NCBI GenBank assembly: GCA_021730785.1
Contig: JAKFWF010000040.1
Coordinates: 1-35,719, forward strand
DNA: 35,719 bases
Reading direction: 5' to 3'
Source of the DNA: Hyphomicrobiaceae bacterium
GTDB lineage: Bacteria > Pseudomonadota > Alphaproteobacteria > Rhizobiales > Hyphomicrobiaceae
The position numbers were made by a program, and so were the translations under genes. A model generated the notes under the pieces. The model saw only the letters and a list, made by a program, of their open reading frames with translations, made no database searches and was not told the DNA's origin. Positions 7,166 to 14,933 of the stretch are shown here, piece by piece (positions within the stretch are counted from its first letter, which is position 1; each line of letters opens with the position of its first letter).

Positions 7166-7923
7166 CCACGGCCGACACAGGCGCAACCGTTCTCAAGGTG
7201 CAGAACATCGCCAAGTCGTTCGGCGGCGTGCATGCCGTGCGCGACGTGTCGTTCGAGGTGCGGGCCGGTGAAATCCTGGGCCTGATCGGCCCCAACGGCT
7301 CCGGCAAGACGACGCTGTTCAACTGCATCCTCGGCCAGCTGGAGCCGACGCGCGGCAAGGTCCTGGTCGGCGACAGTGACGTGACGGGCCTGCGCCCCTC
7401 GCAGCTGAACCGGCTCGGCGTCGGCCGCACCTTCCAGCTGTTGCAGGTGTTCCCGCAGCTGACGGTCACCGAAAACCTGATCCTCGCCGGGCAGGAGCAC
7501 AAGGGCTCGCGCCTGTCGCGGCTGTTTGGGGCTGGCGATGCCGGCCTCACCGCCGATGCCGCCCGCATGGTCGAGTTCTTCCGCCTCGGCCACCTCGCGC
7601 ACGAGAAGGCCGGCGGGCTGTCCTATGGCCAGCAGAAGCTGCTCGACTGCGCCATGGCCTTCATGGCCGGCCCCCGCCTGGTGCTGCTCGACGAGCCGGC
7701 CGGCGGCGTCAACCTGTCGATGCTGGCCAACCTGAAAGAGCGCCTGCAGGCGATCAACCGCGAGACCGGCGCCACGTTCGTGGTGATCGAGCACAACATG
7801 GAATTCGTCATGTCGCTGTGCACGCGCATCATCGTGCTGGCCGAAGGCGCGATCATCGCGCAAGGGTCGCCCGAGACCGTGCGCCGGGACCCGAAAGTCA
7901 TCGAAGCCTATCTCGGGCATTGA
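7162..7923 (+). CDS. livG: Branched-chain amino-acid-type ABC transporter ATPase LivG
   Basis: 253 residues, a complete ABC ATPase. Visible motifs are Walker A GPNGSGKTT near residues 43-51, the Q-loop VGRTFQLLQVFPQLTVTEN, signature LSYGQQKLL, Walker B LVLLDEPAGGVN, and the switch histidine in VVIEHNMEFVM. The signature is LSYGQ rather than LSGGQ, and the DEPAGGVN Walker B end is characteristic of LivG. It sits between livM (ATGA overlap) and livF (9-base gap). It energises transport at the cytoplasmic face as a heterodimer with LivF. Confidence 0.93.
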   Translation: MTTADTGATVLKVQNIAKSFGGVHAVRDVSFEVRAGEILGLIGPNGSGKTTLFNCILGQLEPTRGKVLVGDSDVTGLRPSQLNRLGVGRTFQLLQVFPQLTVTENLILAGQEHKGSRLSRLFGAGDAGLTADAARMVEFFRLGHLAHEKAGGLSYGQQKLLDCAMAFMAGPRLVLLDEPAGGVNLSMLANLKERLQAINRETGATFVVIEHNMEFVMSLCTRIIVLAEGAIIAQGSPETVRRDPKVIEAYLGH

Positions 7924-7932
7924 GGATCAGCG

Positions 7933-8673
7933 ATGGCCGACGACTTCATTCTGACCTTGCAGGACGTGGTGGGCGGCTACGGCCGCATGACGATCCTGAA
8001 CGGCACCACCGCCCGCATCCGCCGCGCCGCGATCACCACCGTGATCGGCCCCAACGGCGCCGGCAAGTCGACCATGTTCAAGGCGATCTTCGGATTGCTG
8101 CCGGTGCGCAGCGGTCGCATGACGCTGGAGGGCCGCGATACGACGAACTTCACGCCGCGTCAGATGCTCGATGCCGGAGTGTCATTCGTGCCGCAAGGGC
8201 GCAACATCTTCGCCGAGTTGACCGTCCGCCATAACATGGAACTGGGCGGCGTTGCGCTCGCCGACCAATCAGGCTTGCCGCGCCGCATCGACGCGATGAT
8301 GCAGCGCTTTCCGATCCTTGCCGAAAAGGCTGGTGCCCAGGCCGGAACACTGTCAGGGGGCCAGCAGAAGCTGCTGGAGGTGGCGCGCGGCCTGCTGCTC
8401 GAGCCCAAGCTGATGCTGATCGACGAGCCCTCGATCGGCCTGTCGCCGCTGATGGTGCAGGAGGTGTTCGGCATTCTCAAGGCGCTGCGCGACAGCGGGG
8501 TCACGATTTTGCTGATCGAGCAGAACGCCAAGCAGGCCTTGCAGCTGTCCGACTATGGCCTGGTGCTCGAACAGGGCCAGACGCGGATCGAAGACAAGGC
8601 CTCGACCATCCTCGCCGACCCGCGCATCGCCCAGTTGTTCCTCGGCGGCGGGCTGGCGCCAGCCGCGCAGTGA
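7933..8673 (+). CDS. livF: Branched-chain amino-acid-type ABC transporter ATPase LivF
   Basis: 246 residues with all ABC motifs: Walker [10 protein letters not shown] near 38-46, the Q-loop segment [14 protein letters not shown], signature [16 protein letters not shown], Walker [14 protein letters not shown] and H-loop equivalent [11 protein letters not shown]. The PQGR-x-F-x-x-LTV stretch and EQNA ending are typical of LivF. ATG 7933 follows GAGG at 7922-7925. This is the last gene of the operon and a hairpin follows at 8674-8704. The set of five (binding protein, two permeases, two ATPases) is complete. Confidence 0.93.
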   Translation: MADDFILTLQDVVGGYGRMTILNGTTARIRRAAITTVIGPNGAGKSTMFKAIFGLLPVRSGRMTLEGRDTTNFTPRQMLDAGVSFVPQGRNIFAELTVRHNMELGGVALADQSGLPRRIDAMMQRFPILAEKAGAQAGTLSGGQQKLLEVARGLLLEPKLMLIDEPSIGLSPLMVQEVFGILKALRDSGVTILLIEQNAKQALQLSDYGLVLEQGQTRIEDKASTILADPRIAQLFLGGGLAPAAQ

Positions 8674-8704
8674 AACATGCGGCGCGACCACCCTTTCGCA
8701 TGTT
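8674..8704 (+). terminator. Hairpin after the LIV operon
   Basis: AACATGCG (8674-8681) pairs with CGCATGTT (8697-8704) across a 15-base loop, starting directly after the livF stop. There is no long T-run, but its position at the operon end supports a terminator role. Confidence 0.45.
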
Positions 8705-8790
8705 GAATGTGGCGCTTGCTCGCTAGGCGCACCGAGTGACTTCTGGTAGTTTCCGTCGGGGGACGGAGCGGCCGAGGGATCGAGTTACCG

Positions 8791-9393
8791 ATGAGTGAGA
8801 CGACGTTCTTCAAGACCGTGTTCACGCCCGATTACCGCGAGATGATTGCCGTGGCCCAGGCGTCCCGGCGCTATCACTTCACCTGGGGCCAGCGCAGCAT
8901 CTGGACGCTTCTCCTGCTCATCTACGCGGCGACGATTTTCTCGATCTTTTACTTCGACCAAATCCTCATCGAGGCAAGCGAGCCGCACATCGGGCCGATT
9001 TTCTCGCCCTGGATGCCGATTTTGACAGCAGCCGTCGTCGGCATCTTCTATGTCTGGTATGTCTGTTATTTCTTAGCGGCACGTCTGAGCGGGCGCTGGC
9101 TACAGCAGCGCAGCCCGCCGCGCCAAGTTTCGCTCAATGCCGACGCCGAATACATCAGCTGGTACAGCGAGGACAGCGGCCTGTGGCTCAAGTGGGCGGC
9201 GATCGAGCGCATCTACGTGACGCCGATCGCGGTCGCCTTCCTGGTCGGCGGGGTCAGCCACTACGTGCCCAAGCGCAGCTTTCCGGACGAAGAAACACAG
9301 CGGCGCTTCGTGCGCGATGCGCTCGAGCGCATTCCAGAGACCGCCCGCCACCTCAGCAAGGAAGATCCGACGGTGCGGGCCGCGATTGCCTGA
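8791..9393 (+). CDS. YcxB-like membrane protein
   Basis: 200 residues. Two transmembrane segments lie at about 38-56 (WTLLLLIYAATIFSIFYF) and 74-98 (LTAAVVGIFYVWYVCYFLAA), followed by a C-terminal domain. In that domain SWYSEDSGLWLKWAAIERIYVT and YVPKRSFPDEETQRRFV match the YcxB-like C-terminal family, whose hallmark is a P-K-R-A/S-F-x-D-E-x-x-x-x-x-F motif. The fold is thought to be PH-like, so it resembles the architecture of the 1009-2818 trio, though the sequences are not obviously related. It stands alone between the LIV operon and fmt. Function unknown. Confidence 0.75.
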   Translation: MSETTFFKTVFTPDYREMIAVAQASRRYHFTWGQRSIWTLLLLIYAATIFSIFYFDQILIEASEPHIGPIFSPWMPILTAAVVGIFYVWYVCYFLAARLSGRWLQQRSPPRQVSLNADAEYISWYSEDSGLWLKWAAIERIYVTPIAVAFLVGGVSHYVPKRSFPDEETQRRFVRDALERIPETARHLSKEDPTVRAAIA

Positions 9394-9420
9394 TCGGGCT
9401 CGGCGGTGTAATCGGCCGCC

Positions 9421-10362
9421 ATGACCTTGCGCATCATCTTTATGGGCTCGCCCGCCTTCGCTTGTCCAACGCTGGCCGAGATCATCGGCGCCGGCCACGA
9501 TGTGGTGGCCGTCTACAGCCAGCCGCCGCGCCCGGCTGGCCGCGGGCAGGCCGAGCGGCCGCAACCGGTGCACAGGTTTGCCAGCGACACTGGCCTGACC
9601 GTGTTCACGCCGCTGACGCTGCGCGGGCCGGAAGCACTCGCACAGATGCAGGCGCACGGCGCCGATGTGGCCGTCGTCGTCGCCTATGGCCTGCTGCTGC
9701 CGCAGGCGATCCTCGAGGTACCCGCCCACGGCTGTCTCAATCTGCACGCATCGCTGTTGCCGCGCTGGCGCGGGGCAGCACCGATCCACCGCGCGATCAT
9801 GGCCGGCGACCGCGACAGCGGCATCATGGTGATGCGGATGGAGGCAGGCCTCGACACCGGGCCGGTGTGTCTGTCCGAGCGCGTGGCGATCGACGCCGAT
9901 ATGACCACCGGTCAGTTGCATGACACGCTCGCCACGTTGGGCGGCAGCCTGATGGTGCGTGCGCTCGCTGCGCTCGAGCGCGGCAGCCTGACGTCGACGG
10001 CACAAGCAGCAGCAGGCATCACCTACGCCCGCAAGATCGACAAGGCCGAAACGCGGATCGATTTTGCGCAAGAGTGCGCCGACGTGCACAACCACATTCG
10101 CGGCCTGTCGCCGACACCCGCCGCCTGGTTGGAGGCCATTGGATCGGCTGGCCCAGAACGGATCAAGGTTCTGCGCTCGCAGCTCGTCACCGGAACAGGG
10201 CCAGCCGGCACGGTCCTCGACGATCACCTGACGGTCGCCTGCGGGCGCGGCGCCGTCCGCCTGATTGAACTCCAGCGCGCCGGCAAAAAGCCAATGGCTG
10301 CGGCCGAATTGCAGCGCGGATTTCCGCTGCCGGCAGGCTCTCGGCTTAACGCTATAGGTTAA
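9421..10362 (+). CDS. fmt: Methionyl-tRNA formyltransferase
   Basis: 313 residues, the normal length. It transfers the formyl group of 10-formyl-THF to initiator Met-tRNA in the cytoplasm. The N-terminal formyltransferase domain (about 1-200) shows MGSPAFACPTL at 8-18, the catalytic region NLHASLLPRWRGAAPI with N107 and H109, and Asp145 in EAGLDTGPV. The C-terminal tRNA-binding domain begins around 205 with TYARKIDKAETRIDF. In many Rhizobiales def, fmt and truA are neighbours. Here truA follows after one inserted gene, and def is not present upstream in the window. ATG 9421 has only a weak ribosome site. Confidence 0.95.
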   Translation: MTLRIIFMGSPAFACPTLAEIIGAGHDVVAVYSQPPRPAGRGQAERPQPVHRFASDTGLTVFTPLTLRGPEALAQMQAHGADVAVVVAYGLLLPQAILEVPAHGCLNLHASLLPRWRGAAPIHRAIMAGDRDSGIMVMRMEAGLDTGPVCLSERVAIDADMTTGQLHDTLATLGGSLMVRALAALERGSLTSTAQAAAGITYARKIDKAETRIDFAQECADVHNHIRGLSPTPAAWLEAIGSAGPERIKVLRSQLVTGTGPAGTVLDDHLTVACGRGAVRLIELQRAGKKPMAAAELQRGFPLPAGSRLNAIG

Positions 10363-10450
10363 CCCTGCCCGGCGATTTGCCAGCGTACCGAAACGAAGCA
10401 GCGCTAACCTCGGGTCTGTCGTTTGGTCGATCTGCATCGTGGAGTTCCAG

Positions 10451-10924
10451 ATGTCGCACTACCGCCTGCTCCTGGCCACCGCAGCCCTCATGGTCGCAGC
10501 CGCTGCCCCTGCCGCAACAGCCGATCCAGGCCTGGCCAAGGGCGATACGCGGCCCTATGCCGGCGCCAGTGTCACTGTGGAAAAAGGCGTGCGCGTCTAT
10601 CGTCCACGTTCCATCGATGACCCGAAGGTGATCACTCCGGGCAAACGGACGCCTGCCAGTTTCACGCTCAACCGGTCGGGCGAGCGCGGCTTCAGTATCG
10701 GGACGAACAGCGGCAACGGCTCCCTCACCGGCAACAGCTTTGGAACCGGCGGCAACGGCTTCGCCAGTGGCGGCAATTTCAACGGCGGCAGTAACGGCCG
10801 CAGCTACGGCTTCGGCTACGGCTTTGGTCCGATCGGCCAGTTGCGCAATGGTGTGAAGCCGGGCAGCACCATCGGCCGCCGCGTCGCCGTGCGTCAATTC
10901 CGCAAGCCAGGCAAGCATCGCTGA
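10451..10924 (+). CDS. Secreted Gly/Asn-rich protein of unknown function
   Basis: 157 residues. A signal peptide is evident ([26 protein letters not shown], cleavage near residue 24). The mature part is basic overall. A stretch at about 78-125 is built of G, N, S and F in a loose repeat ([16 protein letters not shown], then [17 protein letters not shown]), followed by a basic tail with [15 protein letters not shown]. The frame is open from GTG 10439; ATG 10451 is chosen because GGAG at 10441-10444 is 6 bases upstream and the signal peptide starts there. It lies between fmt and truA on the same strand. No known family is recognised. Confidence 0.75.
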   Translation: MSHYRLLLATAALMVAAAAPAATADPGLAKGDTRPYAGASVTVEKGVRVYRPRSIDDPKVITPGKRTPASFTLNRSGERGFSIGTNSGNGSLTGNSFGTGGNGFASGGNFNGGSNGRSYGFGYGFGPIGQLRNGVKPGSTIGRRVAVRQFRKPGKHR

Positions 10925-11057
10925 GCCAATCCAATTCGACGGACGGTGGGAGCGCGAGGGGCGGCCGAAAATCGGCGGCCCCTTGCTGCTTTGTGCAGCG
11001 GGCAGCACCTCTGCTATGACGCGGGCACACCTTCAGGAACGAGCCGCACAAGCCGCC

Positions 11058-11846
11058 ATGCCGCGCTACCGTATCACCCTCGAATATGATGGAACCCCGT
11101 TCGCTGGCTGGCAGTCGCAGCCGGGCCTTGCAACCGTGCAGGGCAGCATCGAAGCGGCCTTCCAGCGCTTCACCACCGAGACTGTCGATGTGCGCGCCGC
11201 CGGCCGCACCGATGCCGGCGTGCATGCCCTGGGCCAGGTCGCCCATGTCGACCTGCAGCGCAGCTGGGAGCCGCGTAAAATCCGCGAGGCTGTGAACTTC
11301 CACCTGCGCCCGCTGCCGATCTCCCTCCTCGCCTGCGAGGAAGCCGCGCCCGATTTCGAGGCGCGGTTCTCCGCGACCTCACGGCACTACCTGTTCCGCA
11401 TCCTCAACCGGCGCGCCCATCCAGCCCTCGACGTGAACCGCGTGTGGCACGTCATGGCGCCGCTGGACGCTGATGCGATGCACACGGCCGCGCAGACTAT
11501 TCTCGGCCGGCACGACTTTACGACATTTCGCGCCACGGCCTGCCAGGCCGCATCCCCCATGCGCACGCTCGATCGGCTGGTGGTGACACGGGTTGGCGAT
11601 GAGGTCCGCATCGAGACATCGGCACGCGCATTCTTGCACAGCCAGGTGCGCTCCATGGCCGGCTGTTTGAAGATGGTCGGCGAAGGCAAATGGCGCGTCA
11701 CCGATGTGCGCCGGGCGCTCGATGCCAGTGACCGGGCCGCCTGCGGTCCCGTGGCGCCGCCATCGGGACTCTATCTCGTTCGCGTCGGCTATCAGGTGGC
11801 GAGCGTGGCGCCTGGCACGGACGCGGCCGAAAACGAAGACGCGTGA
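11058..11846 (+). CDS. truA: tRNA pseudouridine(38-40) synthase
   Basis: 262 residues, usual length. It converts uridines 38-40 of the tRNA anticodon arm to pseudouridine. The N-terminus [21 protein letters not shown] is standard. The catalytic aspartate is Asp52 in [18 protein letters not shown]. Further family motifs are [17 protein letters not shown], the HDFTTFRA segment, and [21 protein letters not shown] near the C-terminus. The frame is open from 10983, but ATG 11058 matches the family N-terminus; there is no strong Shine-Dalgarno sequence. Confidence 0.95.
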   Translation: MPRYRITLEYDGTPFAGWQSQPGLATVQGSIEAAFQRFTTETVDVRAAGRTDAGVHALGQVAHVDLQRSWEPRKIREAVNFHLRPLPISLLACEEAAPDFEARFSATSRHYLFRILNRRAHPALDVNRVWHVMAPLDADAMHTAAQTILGRHDFTTFRATACQAASPMRTLDRLVVTRVGDEVRIETSARAFLHSQVRSMAGCLKMVGEGKWRVTDVRRALDASDRAACGPVAPPSGLYLVRVGYQVASVAPGTDAAENEDA

Positions 11847-12004
11847 CGTTATCCGGTGGCACTGCAGCAGGTGAGCGCAGCACGTGCGTCTGCGTACGCA
11901 ACTGGTGCCTACGGGCGGCACATGCACGGGCGCACTGTGGCTCAGAACTGGCGCGAGGCGCTGCGGTTTGACATAGTGGGGCAAAACCCACCGGAGTGAC
12001 ACGC

Positions 12005-12994
12005 ATGCGCCGCCTGTATCGATGCTTCGCTGCCGCAGCCGGCTTGGCCGCGCTCACCGCCGCTGCCCGTGCCGAAGTCACCAACCGCGGCGAAATTCCT
12101 GCCCGCGTCGAAATCCATGCGGTCCCCACGGTGTGGATCACCGACCAGCAGTTCCTGACCGGCGACGACAAGGGTCGCGCCGTAACCATCGGGGCCGAAT
12201 TGCGCATCGCGCAGAAGGCTGGCAAGTCGCCGCTCGTCATCCTCATGCATGGATCGGGCGGCATCGGCCCCAACGTGCCGTTCTGGACGCGCGAATTCAA
12301 CCGCATCGGCATCTCGACGCTCACGCTCGATGGCATGAGCGGGCGCGGGCTGCAAGGCGTCGGCACCAACCAGGCCGTGCTCGGCCGCCTGAATCTTATC
12401 GTCGACATCTACCGCAGCCTGGAGATCGTGGCGAAGCACCCGCGGATCGACACCGGCAAGATCGCCCTCATGGGGTTCTCACGCGGCGGACAGGCGGCCC
12501 TCTATGCGTCGGTCGACCGCTTCCAGAAGCTGTGGAACAAGTCCGGAGTCACAATCGCGGCCTACATCCCCTTCTATCCCGACTGCGCCACGACCTACGC
12601 CGGCGACACGGCCGTTGCCAACCAGCCGATCCGCATTTTTCATGGCACGCCCGACACTTACAATCCGGTGGCAACCTGCAAGGCCTACGTCGCCCGCCTG
12701 AAGGCAGCCAAGCGCGATGTGGAGCTGACCGAGTTCCCCAACGCCCCCCACGGCTACGACAATCCGATCGGCGCCATTCCCGCAGCCCCCGCCGTCGACA
12801 ATCAAACCGTTCGCGATTGCACCATCGAGGAGAGCGACGCCGGCAAGCTGATCAATGTGGCAACGCGTGAGCCGTTCACCTTCAAGGATGCCTGCGTCAA
12901 GCTCAACCCGCTGGTCGGCGCCGACCCCGAAGCTGCCGAGGCGACGCGCAAGGCGGTCACGGCGTTCCTGTCGGCAACCTTTGCGCTGAAGTGA
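12005..12994 (+). CDS. Periplasmic dienelactone-hydrolase-like alpha/beta hydrolase
   Basis: 329 residues. A signal peptide (MRRLYRCFAAAAGLAALTAAARAE, cleavage near 23) points to export. The alpha/beta-hydrolase core shows LVILMHGSGGIGPN (oxyanion region), the nucleophile elbow GFSRGGQAAL, an Asp in RIFHGTPDTYNP and a His in FPNAPHGYDNP, so a Ser-Asp-His triad is complete. Dienelactone hydrolase itself uses Cys, so this is a serine variant. ATG 12005 has GGAG at 11993-11996, 8 bases upstream. Two cysteines in PDCATTYAGD and in AVATCKAY-like positions could form a disulfide. The substrate is unknown; it is monocistronic as far as can be seen. Confidence 0.8.
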   Translation: MRRLYRCFAAAAGLAALTAAARAEVTNRGEIPARVEIHAVPTVWITDQQFLTGDDKGRAVTIGAELRIAQKAGKSPLVILMHGSGGIGPNVPFWTREFNRIGISTLTLDGMSGRGLQGVGTNQAVLGRLNLIVDIYRSLEIVAKHPRIDTGKIALMGFSRGGQAALYASVDRFQKLWNKSGVTIAAYIPFYPDCATTYAGDTAVANQPIRIFHGTPDTYNPVATCKAYVARLKAAKRDVELTEFPNAPHGYDNPIGAIPAAPAVDNQTVRDCTIEESDAGKLINVATREPFTFKDACVKLNPLVGADPEAAEATRKAVTAFLSATFALK

Positions 12995-13021
12995 GCTGTC
13001 GACACCGGGACAAATTTGCCA

Positions 13022-13041
13022 CAGCGGCGCGCCGGCCGCTG
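13022..13041 (+). terminator. Hairpin after the dienelactone-hydrolase-like gene
   Basis: CAGCGGC (13022-13028) and GCCGCTG (13035-13041) form a perfect 7-bp stem with a 6-base loop, 27 bases after the stop. No T-run follows. Confidence 0.4.
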
Positions 13042-13121
13042 ATAGTGTCGTGATGTTGCCTTAGTGCAGCGGAATGTCGGATGATTGACCGTGCGCGTTC
13101 GTGCAACACCAGGGCACTCCC

Positions 13122-13793
13122 TTGTCGAAGCAAGCCATTCATCAGACCGGCCGCAACTGCCAGCTCTACCTCGTTGTTGAGACGGGGGCTGCAGTGCTTG
13201 AGCGGCTGAGCGCTGCGCTTGCAGCCGCCCCCGTCGCCAGCGTCCTGCTCAAGACGCACAATTCAGCCTCTGCCGATCCGGCCGCGCTGAAGGCCCTGGT
13301 CGAGGCATGCCAGAAGCGCGGCATTGCGACGTTGGTCAACGGTGACGCGGCACTGGCCCGCACCATGCGTGCCGACGGCGTGCATCTGCCGTGGTCACCG
13401 CAACTGATCGCCGATTATACCGAGGCGCGCGACATCCTGGGCAATCGCTACATGATCGGCGTCGAGATCGACCCTAAGTCCGAGGCGGCGCGGCACGAAG
13501 CGATGGAACTCGCAGAGGCCGGCGCCGACTACATCGGTTTTTCTGCCGGCACAGGCGCGGGCGAACTTGGCTCGCAATTCGATCTCGTCTCGTGGTGGGC
13601 CGAAATTTTCGAGGTGCCGTGTGTGGCATTCGATGTAATGGACGGCCCAGCCGCTGCCAGCTTCGCGGCGACTGGCGTCGAATTCATCGCCGTGCCGCTG
13701 GCCGCAGCCGTTGCGCCCGCCGACGGCGCGGCCCGGATGGCTGAAATCGCAGCCAGGGTCGGCGCCCGCGCGCTGCAGGAGCAGCCAACATGA
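13122..13793 (+). CDS. ThiE-like (thiamine-phosphate-synthase family) TIM-barrel protein, degenerate
   Basis: About 223 residues with the ThiE/TenI barrel pattern: CQLYLVVETG at the N-terminus, ATLVNGDAALARTMRADGVHLPWS in the middle, then IGVEIDPKSEAARHEAMELAEAGADYIGF. Canonical ThiE continues with a G-P-V-F-x-T-x-T-K phosphate-binding motif; here the position reads SAGTGAGELG, with no Lys, and the usual VHLGQ is VHLPW. Genuine synthase activity is therefore doubtful. TTG 13122 has AGGG at 13111-13114 seven bases upstream; GTG 13101 in frame is the alternative and has no ribosome site. It is coupled to the Sel1 gene by an ATGA overlap at 13790-13793. Confidence 0.75.
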   Translation: MSKQAIHQTGRNCQLYLVVETGAAVLERLSAALAAAPVASVLLKTHNSASADPAALKALVEACQKRGIATLVNGDAALARTMRADGVHLPWSPQLIADYTEARDILGNRYMIGVEIDPKSEAARHEAMELAEAGADYIGFSAGTGAGELGSQFDLVSWWAEIFEVPCVAFDVMDGPAAASFAATGVEFIAVPLAAAVAPADGAARMAEIAARVGARALQEQPT

Positions 13794-14896
13794 AAGCCCT
13801 GCCTGCTGCCCGCCTTGCGCTTGCCGCGGCACTGTTGATCCACGCAACCGCCGGGAGCGTGGCGCAAACGAGTTCCTGGTCGTCGACCACGGACCCGGCA
13901 GTGCCAAAACCGCCCGGCCTCGCCAAGCCCCCGCCGTCCGCGGCGGCGAAGGCTGCCCGTACCGCGCCCCGGTCGGGCGATCCCCTGTCGCGGTTCCAGA
14001 AGGGGCCGATCGGCGCCCCGCTCGAGCGCGCGGGACCGAAGCCAACTGCCGAGGACGCCGCGTTCCTCGCCTTCGAACGCGGTGAATACCTGACCGCGCT
14101 GACGCTCGCCGGCGATCGTGCAGCACTCGGCGATGCGGGCGCCCACACGCTGATCGGGCGCATCTATGACGAGGGCCTGGGTGTCGACAGGAACGAGGTG
14201 ACGGCGGCGCGCTGGTACCTGCAGGGCGCGGAACTGGGCGACGTCGAGGCGGCATTCTCGCTGGGCGTGATGCGGGCCCAGGGGCGCGGCGTGCAGAAGG
14301 ATCTGGTGGGTGCTGGCGAGTTGTTCGAACGTGCGGCGCGCCAGCGCCATGCGCTCGCCAACTACAACCTCGCACTGCTGTTCCTGTCCGGCGTCGGCAA
14401 GCCAGAAAACCCGACCCGGGCCGCGCTGCATCTGGAATTCGCCGCGCAAAAGGGCGTGGCCGCCGCCCAATATGACTTGGCCACCCTTTATCAGAAGGGC
14501 CATGGCGTGAAGCCCGATGCCTTCGAAGCCTCGAATTGGTTGCGCCGCGCGGCCGACCAGGGCATGCCGGAGGCGGAGTACGACTACGCGATCCTGCTAC
14601 TGAAGGGATATGCCATCAACGCCGACATGCCGCGCGCCATCGGCTACCTGCAGTCGGCGGCCAACAAGGGGGTGGCCGGCGCGCAGAACCGCCTGGCGCA
14701 CGTCTATGCCCAGGGCCTTCGCGTGGCGCCCGATCTGATCGAGGCGGGCAAGTGGCGGCTGATCGCCCGCGACGCGCGGATCGCCGACGAAGTGCTCGAT
14801 GCGCTGGTGGCGAAGCTCTCGCGCGCCGACCGCGAAAAGGCCGAGATCGCCGCCCAGGCATGGCGCGATCAGAATGCGCTGGATTTGATCAGGTAG
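13790..14896 (+). CDS. Secreted Sel1-repeat (SLR) protein
   Basis: 368 residues. It has a signal peptide (MKALPAARLALAAALLIHATAGSVAQ), then a Pro/Ala-rich region to about 80, then an array of Sel1-like helical repeats from about 85 to 330. Repeats show the A-x-x-x-LG-x-x-Y-x-x-G-x-G-V signature, for example IGRIYDEGLGVDRN, LGVMRAQGRGVQKD, LATLYQKGHGVKPD and LAHVYAQGLRVAPD, each followed by an A-x-x-W-x-x-x-A-A-x-x-G helix. Such proteins are periplasmic scaffolds for protein-protein contacts (ExoR-type regulators in rhizobia are one example). ATG 13790 overlaps the stop of the ThiE-like gene, so the two are co-translated. The partner is unknown. Confidence 0.88.
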   Translation: MKALPAARLALAAALLIHATAGSVAQTSSWSSTTDPAVPKPPGLAKPPPSAAAKAARTAPRSGDPLSRFQKGPIGAPLERAGPKPTAEDAAFLAFERGEYLTALTLAGDRAALGDAGAHTLIGRIYDEGLGVDRNEVTAARWYLQGAELGDVEAAFSLGVMRAQGRGVQKDLVGAGELFERAARQRHALANYNLALLFLSGVGKPENPTRAALHLEFAAQKGVAAAQYDLATLYQKGHGVKPDAFEASNWLRRAADQGMPEAEYDYAILLLKGYAINADMPRAIGYLQSAANKGVAGAQNRLAHVYAQGLRVAPDLIEAGKWRLIARDARIADEVLDALVAKLSRADREKAEIAAQAWRDQNALDLIR

Positions 14897-14933
14897 GGGG
14901 CCAGCCGATCAGCTGTTCGAGCCGGTCCCTACC
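14892..14933. terminator. Possible bidirectional hairpin between converging genes
   Basis: GGTAGGG (14892-14898) pairs with CCCTACC (14927-14933), spanning the Sel1 gene stop and the stop of the converging Clp-N-like gene. The long 28-base loop contains further short complementarity. This is a weak candidate. Confidence 0.3.

Noticed and set aside
11968-11973. TTGACA as -35 of the dienelactone-hydrolase-like gene
   Set aside because: A -10 element at the right distance would fall on the ribosome site of the gene and none is visible there.
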